From contig NZ_NIRS01000001.1 of the NCBI RefSeq assembly GCF_002934665.1, positions 744,001-808,000 of the forward strand: 64,000 bases of DNA, given 5' to 3'. The DNA is from Pseudomonas laurylsulfatiphila. GTDB taxonomy: Bacteria > Pseudomonadota > Gammaproteobacteria > Pseudomonadales > Pseudomonadaceae. Positions 34,340-46,296 of this stretch are shown one piece after another. The stretch's first letter is position 1. Each line of letters starts with the position of its first letter. The notes beneath the pieces are model-generated. The model did not search any database and was not told the origin of the DNA. It saw only the letters and a list, made by a program, of their open reading frames with translations. The position numbers and the translations under genes are program-made.

Positions 34340-35251
34340 ATGGATAAAATGAGTGCCCTGACCATGTTCGTCGCCACCGCCGAACAGGGTAATTTCAGCC
34401 GCGCCGCCGACCTGCTCGGTAAGACCCCATCGGCTTTGACCAAGGCCGTGGCCCAACTGGAGGAAGAACTCGGCACGCGCCTGTTCGACCGCACCACCCG
34501 GCGCATGGCGCTGACCGAAGCCGGTCGCATCTACCTGGAAGGCGCACGCCAGGCGCTGATGCAACTGCAACTGGCCACCGAGGACGTGGAGCAGTTGCAG
34601 CATGAGCTGCGCGGCGACCTGCGGATCACCGCCCCGCCCTCGTTCGCACCGGCTTTTCTGAACCAGGTGTGCTGTCGCTTTTTGACCGCGCACCCGCAGG
34701 TCAAACTGGAAGTGGACCTGAGCGATAACTTCGAAGACCCGGTGGACGGCGGCTACGACCTGGCCCTGCGCGACGGCCCCATCGACCTGCCTGGCGTGAT
34801 CGCGCAGCCGCTGGTGGAAAATCAGATGTTGCTCTGCGCCAGCCCGGCTTACCTGGCGCGCAAGGGCGAGGATGTTTCACTGGACAATTATCAGCAGCAC
34901 GACTGGCTGATCTTCCGCCACCCGCTGCTCAACCGGCATTTCTGGTGGGTCAAACAAGGCGAACAACGGATTCGGCTGACACAACCGACGCCGCGGGTAG
35001 CCAGCGACAACTTTGATTTTCTGCTGGCCTGCCTGCTCGATGGGCAAGGTTTGCAGTTCATCCCGCAATGGAGTGCCGCGCCCTATCTGGCGCGTGGCGA
35101 ACTGGTCGAGTTGATGCCGCAGTACTGGCGTGAACCCAGTGCGTTCGGGCCGTGGATCTACGTGCTGTACCTGGCCCACCGGCGCAACACGCGCAAGGTG
35201 AAAGTGTTCATCGAATACCTCAAGGCGCATTGGCAGGAACAGCAGGGCTGA
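34340..35251 (+). CDS. LysR-family regulator
   Basis: A 303-residue regulator of the large group opening MSALTMFVATAEQGNFSRAA, with the TPSALTKAVAQLEEELG recognition helix (AaeR/PecT-like branch). It is divergent from the amidohydrolase gene with a 105-bp gap, so the amidohydrolase/C45/MHS operon is its expected target. The inducer is unknown. Confidence 0.93.
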   Translation: MDKMSALTMFVATAEQGNFSRAADLLGKTPSALTKAVAQLEEELGTRLFDRTTRRMALTEAGRIYLEGARQALMQLQLATEDVEQLQHELRGDLRITAPPSFAPAFLNQVCCRFLTAHPQVKLEVDLSDNFEDPVDGGYDLALRDGPIDLPGVIAQPLVENQMLLCASPAYLARKGEDVSLDNYQQHDWLIFRHPLLNRHFWWVKQGEQRIRLTQPTPRVASDNFDFLLACLLDGQGLQFIPQWSAAPYLARGELVELMPQYWREPSAFGPWIYVLYLAHRRNTRKVKVFIEYLKAHWQEQQG

Positions 35252-35264
35252 AGACCGTATAGCG

Positions 35265-35337
35265 CCCTTCGCGAGCAGGCTCGTTCCCACAATGGAATGC
35301 AGTTCAACTGTGGGACCGAGCCTGCTCGCGAAGGCGA
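35265..35337. repeat. REP pair (inverted)
   Basis: CCTTCGCGAGCAGGCTCGTT and its inverse between convergent LysR and LuxR-type genes; the orientation is arms-inward compared with most others. Confidence 0.85.
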
Positions 35338-35363
35338 CGGCTTGGTCAACCAGACAATCCGGA

Positions 35364-36137
35364 TTAACGCGGCTGCAACACCAGCGCAAACAACTCGCCA
35401 TGCCCGTTCACGTTGAGCTTGTGATAGAGGTTGCGCCGGTGCACTTTCACCGTCTCCGGAGAGATGCCCATTTGCTGGGCAATGGCCTTGCTGGAGAAGC
35501 CCTGGAGAATCAGGCGCGCGGTTTCGATTTCCCGCAGCGTCAGGCGGGCATCGAAGCGATCGAGCAAGGTCGCCAGATCGCCGGCCGGCGGTTCGGCGAC
35601 CGGCCCTTCCGGAGGCTGCAAATCCAGGTGTCGGCGCATCGCCGACAGCACCCAGTCCCGCACGCACAGCAGGCGCCCCTGATCCTCAAGGCTGAAGCGC
35701 GTCGAACGCCCGAGGGACAGGCCGAGTACGGCACCGTCGAGGTTGACCATGAACTGCAACTCGTCGCCACCGACCACGGTGCTGAAGTAACTCAGGTAGT
35801 ACTCGCTGTGCTGGAACTGGTCGGGGGCCACCGATTCGAGGCTGTGCAAGCCGTCGGCGATGCCGGCGCAAACGGCTTGATAGAACGGATCGAGCAGGTA
35901 CATGCCGGCGCGGTAATCCGCCAGTTCTTCCTGCTCGGCACTGTTGCCCTTGGCATCGAAATCAATCAGCAGGTGCGGTACGTGGCCCGAGCGCATCAAC
36001 GCCACCAGCGCGTTGTCCAGCGGCACCAACAGCCGCAGGGTATCGACCAGCGCCCGCCAGAAACCATCCCGCCCCACCGTCGTGAAGACCCGCGCCAGCC
36101 CCTGGTGCACCGGCAACTCTTTCAACAACGCGTCCAC
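35364..36137 (-). CDS. LuxR-type HTH transcriptional regulator
   Basis: A 257-residue regulator. The C-terminal GerE/LuxR HTH (about 195-255) is LTLREIETARLILQGFSSKA, then QQMGISPETVKVHRRNLYHKL. The N-terminal 190 residues lack the tryptophan/tyrosine signature of acyl-homoserine-lactone-binding domains, so it is probably not a quorum sensor. It is divergent from the binding-protein gene (110 bp between starts) and is the likely regulator of that gene and the aminopeptidase. Confidence 0.9.
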   Translation of the reverse strand: MDALLKELPVHQGLARVFTTVGRDGFWRALVDTLRLLVPLDNALVALMRSGHVPHLLIDFDAKGNSAEQEELADYRAGMYLLDPFYQAVCAGIADGLHSLESVAPDQFQHSEYYLSYFSTVVGGDELQFMVNLDGAVLGLSLGRSTRFSLEDQGRLLCVRDWVLSAMRRHLDLQPPEGPVAEPPAGDLATLLDRFDARLTLREIETARLILQGFSSKAIAQQMGISPETVKVHRRNLYHKLNVNGHGELFALVLQPR

Positions 36138-36247
36138 GCACTACCCCTTTTGAGTAACCCATGATGGGAATGGGTGAAGGCCACCCCGGTCGATACGCTG
36201 CAAACTCCTGATTACCACCGGCCGCAACAGGCCAGGAGTGCCGCATC

Positions 36248-37351
36248 ATGAGTCGTCACCGCTTGTATTTCAATCTGGGGTTTGGCGCCTGTCTGGCGGT
36301 GTCGCTGTCGGCGCAAGCCGTCGAAGCCCCGACCGTGCACGTGTACAACTGGTACGACTACATCGGCCCCACGACCCTGCACGACTTCAAGCGTGATACC
36401 GGGATCGCGCCGGTCTACGACACCTTCGACAGCGCCGAAGTGCTCGAAGGCAAGCTGCTCACCAGCCGCAGCGGCTACGACGTGGTGGTGGCCAGCAACT
36501 TCAGTCTGCCGACCCTGATCAAGGCCGGTGCCCTCGCCCCACTGCCCCGGGCGCAAATGCCGGACTTCAAGAACATGGACACCGATCTGCTGGCAAAACT
36601 GGCCAACAATGATCCGGGCAACCAGTACGCCGTGCCGTATCTTTGGGGCACCAACGGCATCGGCTACAACGTCGACAAAGTGCGCGCGGTACTGGGCGAC
36701 AAGGCGCCGGTGGATTCCTGGGACCTGGTGTTCAAGGAAGAGAACCTGGCCAAACTCGGCGAGTGCGGCGTGGCCATGCTCGACTCGCCGTCGGAGATGC
36801 TGCCGGTCGCCCTGCACTACCTCGGTCTGCCGCCCAACAGCACCAATCCAGAAGACTACAAGAAAGCCGAAGCGCTGCTGCTCAAGCTGCGGCCGCACAT
36901 TGCCTACTTCAACTCGTCAAAGTTCATCAGCGACCTGTCCAACGGCAACATCTGCGTGGCGGTCGGCTGGTCCGGCGCCATGCTTGAAGCCAAGACCACC
37001 GCCGAGCAGGCCGGCAACGGCGTGAAGATCGCCTACAGCCTGCCCAAGGAAGGCGCGCCGGTGTGGTTCGACACCCTGGTGCTGCTCAAGGACGCCCCGC
37101 ACCCGGAACAAGGGATGGCCTTCATCGACTACCTGATGCGCCCTGAAGTCATCGCCCCGGTCAGCGACCACCTCAACTACCCCAACGGCAACCGCAGCGC
37201 GACCACGCTAGTGGCCGAAGCGACCCGCAACAACCCGGCCGTCTACCCGTCAGCGGAAGCCATGGCCACCCTGTTCACCCTCCAGCCCCTGCCGCCGGCG
37301 ACCGAGCGCGTGCGTACGCGAATCTGGAGCAAGGTCAAGAACGGCCAATAA
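36248..37351 (+). CDS. Polyamine-type ABC transporter substrate-binding protein (PotF/SpuD-like)
   Basis: A 367-residue periplasmic binding protein with a signal peptide ending near LSAQAVEA. The mature start VHVYNWYDYIGPTTLHDFKR and CGVAMLDSPSEMLPVALHYL are characteristic of the PotD/PotF/SpuD spermidine-putrescine receptors. No permease or ATPase gene is adjacent, so it is an orphan that may lend its ligand to a transporter encoded elsewhere or act as a sensor. It precedes the aminopeptidase gene with 155 bp and a REP pair between. Confidence 0.9.
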   Translation: MSRHRLYFNLGFGACLAVSLSAQAVEAPTVHVYNWYDYIGPTTLHDFKRDTGIAPVYDTFDSAEVLEGKLLTSRSGYDVVVASNFSLPTLIKAGALAPLPRAQMPDFKNMDTDLLAKLANNDPGNQYAVPYLWGTNGIGYNVDKVRAVLGDKAPVDSWDLVFKEENLAKLGECGVAMLDSPSEMLPVALHYLGLPPNSTNPEDYKKAEALLLKLRPHIAYFNSSKFISDLSNGNICVAVGWSGAMLEAKTTAEQAGNGVKIAYSLPKEGAPVWFDTLVLLKDAPHPEQGMAFIDYLMRPEVIAPVSDHLNYPNGNRSATTLVAEATRNNPAVYPSAEAMATLFTLQPLPPATERVRTRIWSKVKNGQ

Positions 37352-37359
37352 CCCAAATC

Positions 37360-37462
37360 CCTGTAGGAGCTGCCGAAGGCTGCGATCTTTTGATCTTTTG
37401 TTTTTGTCGATTTGGAATCTTTCAAGATCAAAAGATCGCAGCCTTCGGCAGCTCCTACAGGG
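37360..37462. repeat. REP pair (inverted, second family)
   Basis: Inverted copies of CCTGTAGGAGCTGCCGAAGG between the binding-protein and aminopeptidase genes. Confidence 0.92.
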
Positions 37463-37506
37463 GGTGACCGCACTTTTTCTGCCACGAATCGAAGATGAGA
37501 AAATCC

Positions 37507-38637
37507 ATGAAACCACGCGCCCGCGACCTGAACATCCAATTCGGCCAACTGCAACCCGGTCCGCTCAATGCCATCACCGACGTCCCCGGCGTGCGGGTCG
37601 GCCACTGTGATGTACGAGGACGCACGGCCAACGGCCGCGACATCCTCACCGGCGTCACCGTCATCGAACCACGCGCCGGTTCCACCAGTCAGCAACCCTG
37701 TTTTGCCGGCGTGCATGTACTCAACGGCAATGGCGATGCCACCGGGCTGGAGTGGATTCGCGAAGCGGGCTTGCTGACCAGCCCCATCGCCTTCACCAAC
37801 ACCCACAGCCTGGGCGTGGTGCGCGATGCACTGATCGTGGTCGACCGCGAGCAGCAAGCCGATGACGGACGCCTCTATTGGAACATGCCGGTGGTGCTGG
37901 AAACCTTCGATGGCTTGCTCAACGACATCAACGGTTTTCACGTCAAACCCGAGCACGTAGCCAAGGCCGTGCACTCGGCGGTCGGTGGCCCGGTGGCCGA
38001 GGGCAATGTCGGTGGCGGCAGCGGCATGATCTGCCACGAATTCAAGGGCGGCATCGGTACCGCGTCGCGACGCTTGAACAACGCCCAGGGCGGCTGGACC
38101 GTCGGGGCGATTGTCCAGGCCAACCATGGCATCCGTAACGAACTGCGCGTCGACGGGTATCCGGTCGGGCGCTACATGGAACAGGTCGATTCGCCGTTCC
38201 TCAAGGCCTCGCTACCCCATCCGGGCATGGGTTCGATCGTGGTCTGCCTGGCCACCGATGCGCCGCTGCTGCCACACCAGTGCACGCGCCTGGCCCAACG
38301 CGCCAGCCTTGGCCTGGCCCGCACCGGCGGCGGCAATGAAGACCACAGCGGCGACATCTTCATCGCTTTCGCCACCGGTAACGATCACGTGCCACCGGCT
38401 GCCTACGAAAGCAAGAAAGCGCCGACCACAAACAACCTGAGCATGGTCAACAACGACCACATCAGCGAGCTGTTCCTGGCCGCCACCGAAGCCGTGGAAG
38501 AAGCCATCATCAATGCCCTTCTCGCCGCCGACACCGCCGAAGGCAACGGGCATGGGGTGCCGGGGCTGGATGCCGAAACCCTGCTCAAGGCGTTGCGCCG
38601 CGCCGGCTGGCCGGGGGATGCGACTAGCGGTACTTGA
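37507..38637 (+). CDS. P1-family (DmpA/BapA-like) aminopeptidase
   Basis: A 376-residue self-processing N-terminal nucleophile peptidase. Landmarks are NAITDVPGVRVGH, TGVTVIEPR, GLEWIREAGLLTSPIAFTNT and GNVGGGSGM. The nucleophile is Ser243 (in GMGSIVVCLATDAPLLPHQ), with predicted cleavage between Gly242 and Ser243. The family cleaves amino-terminal D- or beta-amino acids from small peptides. Start 37507 was chosen over 37495 because the conserved sequence starts there; both are possible. Its place after a polyamine-type receptor suggests use of a peptide- or amide-conjugated amine. Confidence 0.88.
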   Translation: MKPRARDLNIQFGQLQPGPLNAITDVPGVRVGHCDVRGRTANGRDILTGVTVIEPRAGSTSQQPCFAGVHVLNGNGDATGLEWIREAGLLTSPIAFTNTHSLGVVRDALIVVDREQQADDGRLYWNMPVVLETFDGLLNDINGFHVKPEHVAKAVHSAVGGPVAEGNVGGGSGMICHEFKGGIGTASRRLNNAQGGWTVGAIVQANHGIRNELRVDGYPVGRYMEQVDSPFLKASLPHPGMGSIVVCLATDAPLLPHQCTRLAQRASLGLARTGGGNEDHSGDIFIAFATGNDHVPPAAYESKKAPTTNNLSMVNNDHISELFLAATEAVEEAIINALLAADTAEGNGHGVPGLDAETLLKALRRAGWPGDATSGT

Positions 38638-38662
38638 GTGAAACACTCGGTCTTTTTAGGAT
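38634..38662 (+). promoter_or_regulatory. Sigma-70-like promoter for the candidate small RNA
   Basis: TTGAGT (38634-38639) and TAGGAT (38657-38662) are separated by exactly 17 bp, placing a start near 38669, where the first RNA hairpin begins. The -35 box overlaps the aminopeptidase stop. Confidence 0.55.
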
Positions 38663-38668
38663 GAACTT

Positions 38669-38809
38669 ACGCAGTCGCTTGCTTGTGCAAGCCGCTGCGT
38701 AGGTGGTGAGTGAACTGAACCCCTACCAAGCTCACCGCCTGCTTCATGCGCATCTTGAGCCTCTCGGCTCTACTTCCTCCCCATCAAAGAGCTTTGAGGC
38801 TCTTTTTTT
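38669..38809 (+). ncRNA. Candidate structured small RNA, about 140 nt
   Basis: The stretch folds by eye into four successive hairpins. The first (38669-38700) pairs ACGCAG/CTGCGT and GCTTGC/GCAAGC around TTGT. The second pairs AGGTGGTGAG (38701-38710) with CTCACCGCCT (38731-38740) with one G-U. The third is GAGCC-TCTC-GGCTC (38757-38770). The last is an intrinsic terminator with seven T's. A promoter with ideal spacing precedes it. No coding potential is convincing. I do not recognise it as a named Pseudomonas RNA (not an Rsm-type RNA: no repeated GGA loops). The loop with AACTGAACCCCTACC could be the pairing region. Expression is unproven. Confidence 0.6.
38786..38809 (+). terminator. Intrinsic terminator of the candidate small RNA
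   Basis: AAAGAGC / GCTCTTT stem around TTTGAG, running into a T tract. Confidence 0.8.
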
Positions 38810-38835
38810 GCCTCTGAAAAACCAACACAACGCCC

Positions 38836-38927
38836 CCTGTAGGAGCTGGCTTGCCAGCGATAGCGGTCTGACTGTCACATCCACGTCGAATGGACCGCCG
38901 TGATCGCCGGCAAGCCAGCTCCTACAG
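38836..38927. repeat. REP pair (inverted)
   Basis: CCTGTAGGAGCTGGCTTGCC and its inverse, downstream of the small-RNA terminator and next to the TetR gene stop. Confidence 0.9.
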
Positions 38928-38934
38928 TGAGTCG

Positions 38935-39543
38935 TCATTGGCACAGCGACCGCCACGCCGCCTGTGCCAGCATGTCCCGATACGCCTTCGGGCTGCCCTT
39001 GACCCGGCCCGACAACCACGCGCGGCAGTAACTGTCTGCCTGGCCGATGATCAGCGACAGTAGCAACTCCGCCGGAAAATCCCCCAATTCATCGCCGTGA
39101 GCGCCCAGCCATGTCAGCAACTGCTTGTTGCGCGCCTTGTTGCGGGTGGCGAGTTCGTCCTTGAACGGCCCCTTGGTGACGGCAAATCGCGCGTGGTACT
39201 GGAACCGCGCCCAGTCCGGCTGGCTATCGACCCAATCCACATAGCTGTGCACCAGCGCGTGCACCCCCGCCTGGGTGGTTTGTGCGTCCGCCAGGTAGCT
39301 GTCGCGCAAGCGGGCCTGATCATCCAGGGCGGTAAAAAACAGCGCCGCCACCAGGCCTTCCTTGTTGCCGAAGTGGTGATAGATGGCGCCGACACTGGTA
39401 TCGCATTCGGCGCGGATCATTTCGATGGTGGTGGCCTCGATTCCCTGTTCGTTGAACAGGCACAGGGCCTTTCTGAAGATGTCGCGCTTGAGTTCGGCGC
39501 GTCGTCCGGGGTAGCAGCGTTCGAGCAGATCGGCGGTATCCAT
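38935..39543 (-). CDS. TetR-family transcriptional regulator
   Basis: A 202-residue repressor-type protein. The N-terminal HTH reads IFRKALCLFNEQGIEATTIE then CDTSVGAIYHHFGNKEGLVAAL (about residues 18-65), and the helical ligand domain follows. The start at 39543 (MDTADLLERCYPGRR) gives the family-typical distance to the HTH. It is divergent from the hotdog gene; the 165-bp gap carries strong palindromes that are the likely operator. The ligand is unknown, possibly an acyl-CoA or fatty-acid-like compound given the neighbour. Confidence 0.92.
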   Translation of the reverse strand: MDTADLLERCYPGRRAELKRDIFRKALCLFNEQGIEATTIEMIRAECDTSVGAIYHHFGNKEGLVAALFFTALDDQARLRDSYLADAQTTQAGVHALVHSYVDWVDSQPDWARFQYHARFAVTKGPFKDELATRNKARNKQLLTWLGAHGDELGDFPAELLLSLIIGQADSYCRAWLSGRVKGSPKAYRDMLAQAAWRSLCQ

Positions 39544-39628
39544 GCTGAAAAACAGTCCGCAAAAGTCATGGGTGGAAGCTGGCGGTTGCCAGCGAACAAG
39601 TGGCCTCAGGTTGACAGTTTTCCTTTCG

Positions 39629-39683
39629 ACAGAATACTGTTCCGCCACAGAACATTATTCTGTTACGGAAGACTGTTCTGCAA
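39629..39683. promoter_or_regulatory. Multiple palindromic operator sites between TetR and hotdog genes
   Basis: A perfect palindrome ACAGAACATTATTCTGT (39647-39663) is flanked on both sides by related elements, GACAGAATACTGTTCCG on the left and CGGAAGACTGTTCTG on the right. Together they form a nested dyad typical of TetR operators. Confidence 0.65.
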
Positions 39684-39708
39684 ACCGTCATCCTCAAGAG
39701 GCAAAAAA

Positions 39709-40149
39709 ATGAGTCAGTTCCTCAGCATGTTCAACAGCGCCGGGCCAGAAGGGTTCAGCAAAATGGCCTGCCAGGTGGCGCCCTACTTCTCCACCATCAA
39801 CCCGCTGGTCCAGGATTTGCGCAAAGGCTCGGCCACCGTGCACGTGCCGTTTGCCCGGGAAATCACCAATCATTTGGGGACGGTGCATGCGATAGCGATG
39901 TGCAACGCCGCCGAGCTGGCCGCCGGGATGATGACCGACGTGTCCATTCCCGCCGGCGCCCGCTGGATTCCCAAGGGCATGACCGTGGAATACCTGGCCA
40001 AGGCCAAGAGCGATGTGACGGCTGTAGCCGAAGGAGATGCAGTGGACTGGACCACCGAGGGCGACAAGATCGTGCCGGTGGACATTCACGATGCCGAGGG
40101 CAAGAAGGTATTCACGGCGCGGATTACCATGAATGTGAAGCTGGCCTGA
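39709..40149 (+). CDS. Hotdog-fold DUF4442 thioesterase-like protein
   Basis: A 146-residue hotdog-fold protein. The segment VPFAREITNHLGTVHAIAMCNAAELAAGMM resembles the long central helix and the HxxA/N active region of DUF4442 and PaaI-like acyl-CoA thioesterases, and the C-terminal half supplies the strands. AAGAGG seven bases upstream sets ATG 39709. It probably hydrolyses an acyl-CoA thioester and is probably repressed by the divergent TetR protein. The exact acyl group is unknown. Confidence 0.85.
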   Translation: MSQFLSMFNSAGPEGFSKMACQVAPYFSTINPLVQDLRKGSATVHVPFAREITNHLGTVHAIAMCNAAELAAGMMTDVSIPAGARWIPKGMTVEYLAKAKSDVTAVAEGDAVDWTTEGDKIVPVDIHDAEGKKVFTARITMNVKLA

Positions 40150-40164
40150 CACTGCGCGGACCAA

Positions 40165-40255
40165 TGTGGGAGCGGGCTTGCTCGCGAAGGCGGTGTGTCA
40201 GTCGCCAAAAATGTTGGCTGATGCACCGCTTTCGCGAGCAAGCCCGCTCCCACAG
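40165..40255. repeat. REP pair (inverted)
   Basis: TGTGGGAGCGGGCTTGCTCG and its inverse between convergent hotdog and GNAT genes. Confidence 0.92.
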
Positions 40256-40283
40256 AGGATTTGTGGTGTTTGGGAGCCTGTGG

Positions 40284-41006
40284 TCAGACCAGGCGCAGCC
40301 AGGGGCCAGACGCCGGTACCGCCTCATCACCCAAGCGCTCGCGTACACATTCATTGGCCTTGCGCGTCAACTGGTCCAGATGCCGGTCGCGCTGTTTTTC
40401 CGCGTCGGTCATGGCCCGCTTGCCGTGCTTTTGCAGCAGGTAGGTATGAATCTGCCGCACTTCCAGCGAGCTGTAGATCGACGCCACGTCCAGCAGCGCC
40501 ATCAAGCCACCGGTGCTGTGGTCGCGGGTGTTCATCAACACCTGGGTCGCACGCACGCCCACCACCTGAAAACCCATCGCCTCGAAATACGGCACCTTGG
40601 CCACCGCGCAGGTCAGCTCGGCATGGGGATAGCGGCCGACCATTTCCCGCAGCATCCGTCGGGCCACACCCTGGCGCCGATACTCGGCCTGTACCGCCAT
40701 GTACGCCACGCCACACGCGTCGGGGTCGTCCTGCACCGGCAGGTACAGCACAAAGCCCAGCACCTTCTGCGGATCGTCTTCGTCCGTGGCAACGATCAAC
40801 TCCACGGCAATGCCCTTTTCACCGTTCAGCGCCTCCAGGTACAGGTGCACCTCATAGCCGATCGCGTATTGATAAAGGTTGTACAGCAGGTTGCTGGGCG
40901 GGATCGCGACCATGCTGATGTCGGTCAGGTTGTCGACCACCATCTGCAGGATCTGGCTATTGATGTGCTCGGGGCATGGGGTCTTGAAGTGGCTGATCAG
41001 GGGCAT
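40284..41006 (-). CDS. GNAT-family N-acetyltransferase
   Basis: A 240-residue protein. The acetyl-CoA loop is YRRQGVARRMLREM (motif A), preceded by the VAYMAVQAE strand and followed by CAVAKVPYFEAMGFQVVG, the usual GNAT C-terminal strand/helix. About 80 residues beyond the GNAT fold form a charged helical tail. ATG 41006 (MPLISHFKTPCPEHIN) is taken as the start since the upstream in-frame sequence looks non-coding. Substrate unknown. Confidence 0.85.
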   Translation of the reverse strand: MPLISHFKTPCPEHINSQILQMVVDNLTDISMVAIPPSNLLYNLYQYAIGYEVHLYLEALNGEKGIAVELIVATDEDDPQKVLGFVLYLPVQDDPDACGVAYMAVQAEYRRQGVARRMLREMVGRYPHAELTCAVAKVPYFEAMGFQVVGVRATQVLMNTRDHSTGGLMALLDVASIYSSLEVRQIHTYLLQKHGKRAMTDAEKQRDRHLDQLTRKANECVRERLGDEAVPASGPWLRLV

Positions 41007-41287
41007 TGCGGTGACAGGCTCCGGGAGGCAAGGGCCGCCTATCATAACGCGCCTGACACCTGCGGTCCGAAGGGTGATGGGGGTGTGGCAGATGATTGGG
41101 GGAAGTGGGTGGGTCAAGGCCCCCGAACCTGAGGATTGCCACCCAATTCGGCGCTGCAGAAAAGTCTTCAATATCTTGATACAAATCAGCCCTCCATACC
41201 CTCCGAGACTTCCTCGCGATTGGCGTAGCTCTTGCATCGACCGCATTGCGATCGTCAGCCACATCGGCGCGCCCCGAGGGAAACACT

Positions 41288-44659
<3,372 letters not shown>

Positions 44660-44672
44660 AGCGGACTGATCG

Positions 44673-44711
44673 GCGCCCGGCCCATGCAATGTGGACCGGG
44701 CGCTTTTTTTT
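44673..44711 (+). terminator. Intrinsic terminator after the multicopper oxidase
   Basis: GCGCCCGG / CCGGGCGC stem with a run of T's immediately after. Confidence 0.9.
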
Positions 44712-44759
44712 GCGGATCGTGCGGGGGGACCGAGAGTCTTTTTATTGACTGTTACAACG

Positions 44760-44842
44760 CCTTCGCGAGCAAGCCCGCTCCCACAAGGAGCTTATGCTCG
44801 ACGCAGATCCCCTGTGGGAGCGGGCTTGCTCGCGAAGGCGGC
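44760..44842. repeat. REP pair (inverted, arms inward)
   Basis: CCTTCGCGAGCAAGCCCGCT and its inverse between convergent multicopper oxidase and YceI genes. Confidence 0.9.
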
Positions 44843-44849
44843 CACACAG

Positions 44850-45419
44850 TCACCGCTGCGGCGCCACCATCCGAAAGCGGATATTGATCTCGTTGGACAC
44901 CATGCTGTCCGCCCACTCGCCCTCGCCTATCTTGAAGTCGTCACGCTTGAGCACCAGCTGGCCATCGAAGATGCCGATGGAACTCTCCGACTTCAGCAGC
45001 ACCGGCACACTCACTTCCCGAGTGAGCCCACGCAGGGTCAGTTTGCCGGTGAAGCTGTAGCGGTCATTGCCGAGGGCCTTGATGGACGTCGACTCGAACG
45101 TCGCCACCGGATAAGTCGCCGTGTCGAACCATGGCGGTTTTTGCAGCTCGGTGTTGGCGTCGCTGCTGCCGGCGTCGATGCTCTTCAGGTCGATGGTCAG
45201 CGCGGCGTGGGCGGCGCCCGGGTTATCGGTGTCGAAGTCGAGATTGGCCTTGAATTTGCCGAAGGTGCCGTAGGTTCTCGAGCCCATCTGCTCATAGGTG
45301 AAACTCAAGGTACTGGCCTTGGCGTTGACTTCCTTGTATTCCACGGCGTCAGCGAACGGCGCCAGGCCGAACACCAACGTGCCGGCCAGAGCGATGCAAC
45401 GCGCTGATCGAAGGTTCAT
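44850..45419 (-). CDS. YceI-family periplasmic lipid-binding protein
   Basis: A 189-residue exported protein with a signal peptide ending near LAPFADA. The mature domain matches YceI: SFTYEQMGSRTYGTFGKFKANLDFD, then TLRGLTREVSVPVLL and DDFKIGEGEW. The fold is a lipocalin-like barrel that binds polyisoprenoids. It may act in envelope maintenance or carry a quinone. It is convergent with the multicopper oxidase gene and no operon partner is evident. Confidence 0.92.
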   Translation of the reverse strand: MNLRSARCIALAGTLVFGLAPFADAVEYKEVNAKASTLSFTYEQMGSRTYGTFGKFKANLDFDTDNPGAAHAALTIDLKSIDAGSSDANTELQKPPWFDTATYPVATFESTSIKALGNDRYSFTGKLTLRGLTREVSVPVLLKSESSIGIFDGQLVLKRDDFKIGEGEWADSMVSNEINIRFRMVAPQR

Positions 45420-45556
45420 GGCACTCTCCGGGAGGACTCCCGTGTTGAGTTGGCGTGCCGCACACGAAGGCCGGCACCAGATGGACTAAAGCAAACAACC
45501 GGCGTTTATTCCACTTCAGCCGTTGATTTGCGACCACCTGCCGATGACCGTCAGCG

Positions 45557-46228
45557 CTATCCGCACGCCTCGCGTTGCCACGCCCGTCGCAACAGGTCGA
45601 TCACCTCGGCATCCGCAGTTTGGGAAAAGTCCATGTACCAATGGCCAATCGAAGTGAACCACTCGGGCATCAGCGGGCAGACCAGTTCATCCACCTCGCG
45701 GCGCAGCGCCTCCACCGTCTCGATCGGTGCCACCGGCACCGCCACCACGATGCGCGCAGGTTCCTGCACCCGCAGCGCCTGGATCGCCGCCCGCATCGAA
45801 GCGCCGGTGGCCAGGCCGTCGTCGATCAGGATCGCCACCTGATCCTTGAGCTGCACCGGCGGCCGCGTGCCGCGGTAGACCTGCTCGCGGCGCAGCAACT
45901 CGCGGCTTTCCCGTTCGACCACGGCGTCGAACGCCGCACGGTCAATCGGGTGCATCCGCAGCGCCTCTTCATTACGCACCCGGATGCCACCGCTGGCAAT
46001 CGCGCCCATGGCGTATTCGGGGTGGGTCGGCACGCCGAGCTTGCGCACCAGCATCAGGTCCAGGCGAACCTTCAGCGCCGTGGCCACCTCGTAAGCCACC
46101 GGCACACCGCCACGGGGCAAGGCCAGAACGATGACATCGGGGCGATTGGCGTAAGGCAGCAGCGGCTCGATCAAACGCCGCCCGGCCGCTGGCCGGTCTT
46201 GCAGGATGGAATGGGACAAGGGGCTCAT
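45557..46228 (-). CDS. Phosphoribosyltransferase family protein
   Basis: A 223-residue type I phosphoribosyltransferase-fold protein. The PRPP loop is VAILIDDGLATGASM, and VIVLALPRGGVPVAYEVATAL precedes LMLVRKLGVPTHPEYAMGAI. This matches a family of stand-alone PRTase-like proteins often placed beside hydrolases or stress proteins; the base acceptor is unknown. GGAGG seven bases upstream fixes ATG 46228. Confidence 0.88.
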   Translation of the reverse strand: MSPLSHSILQDRPAAGRRLIEPLLPYANRPDVIVLALPRGGVPVAYEVATALKVRLDLMLVRKLGVPTHPEYAMGAIASGGIRVRNEEALRMHPIDRAAFDAVVERESRELLRREQVYRGTRPPVQLKDQVAILIDDGLATGASMRAAIQALRVQEPARIVVAVPVAPIETVEALRREVDELVCPLMPEWFTSIGHWYMDFSQTADAEVIDLLRRAWQREACG

Positions 46229-46296
46229 GTGAAAACCTCCCCAGGCGATTGCGCCTGCGAACTTCAGCCAAACCTGCCTTTTGTAGCAAGGGCTTT

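Noticed and set aside
38703..38903. Possible small peptide gene inside the small-RNA region
   Set aside because: It runs through the predicted terminator and into the REP element, and has no ribosome site; the structured RNA explains the region better.
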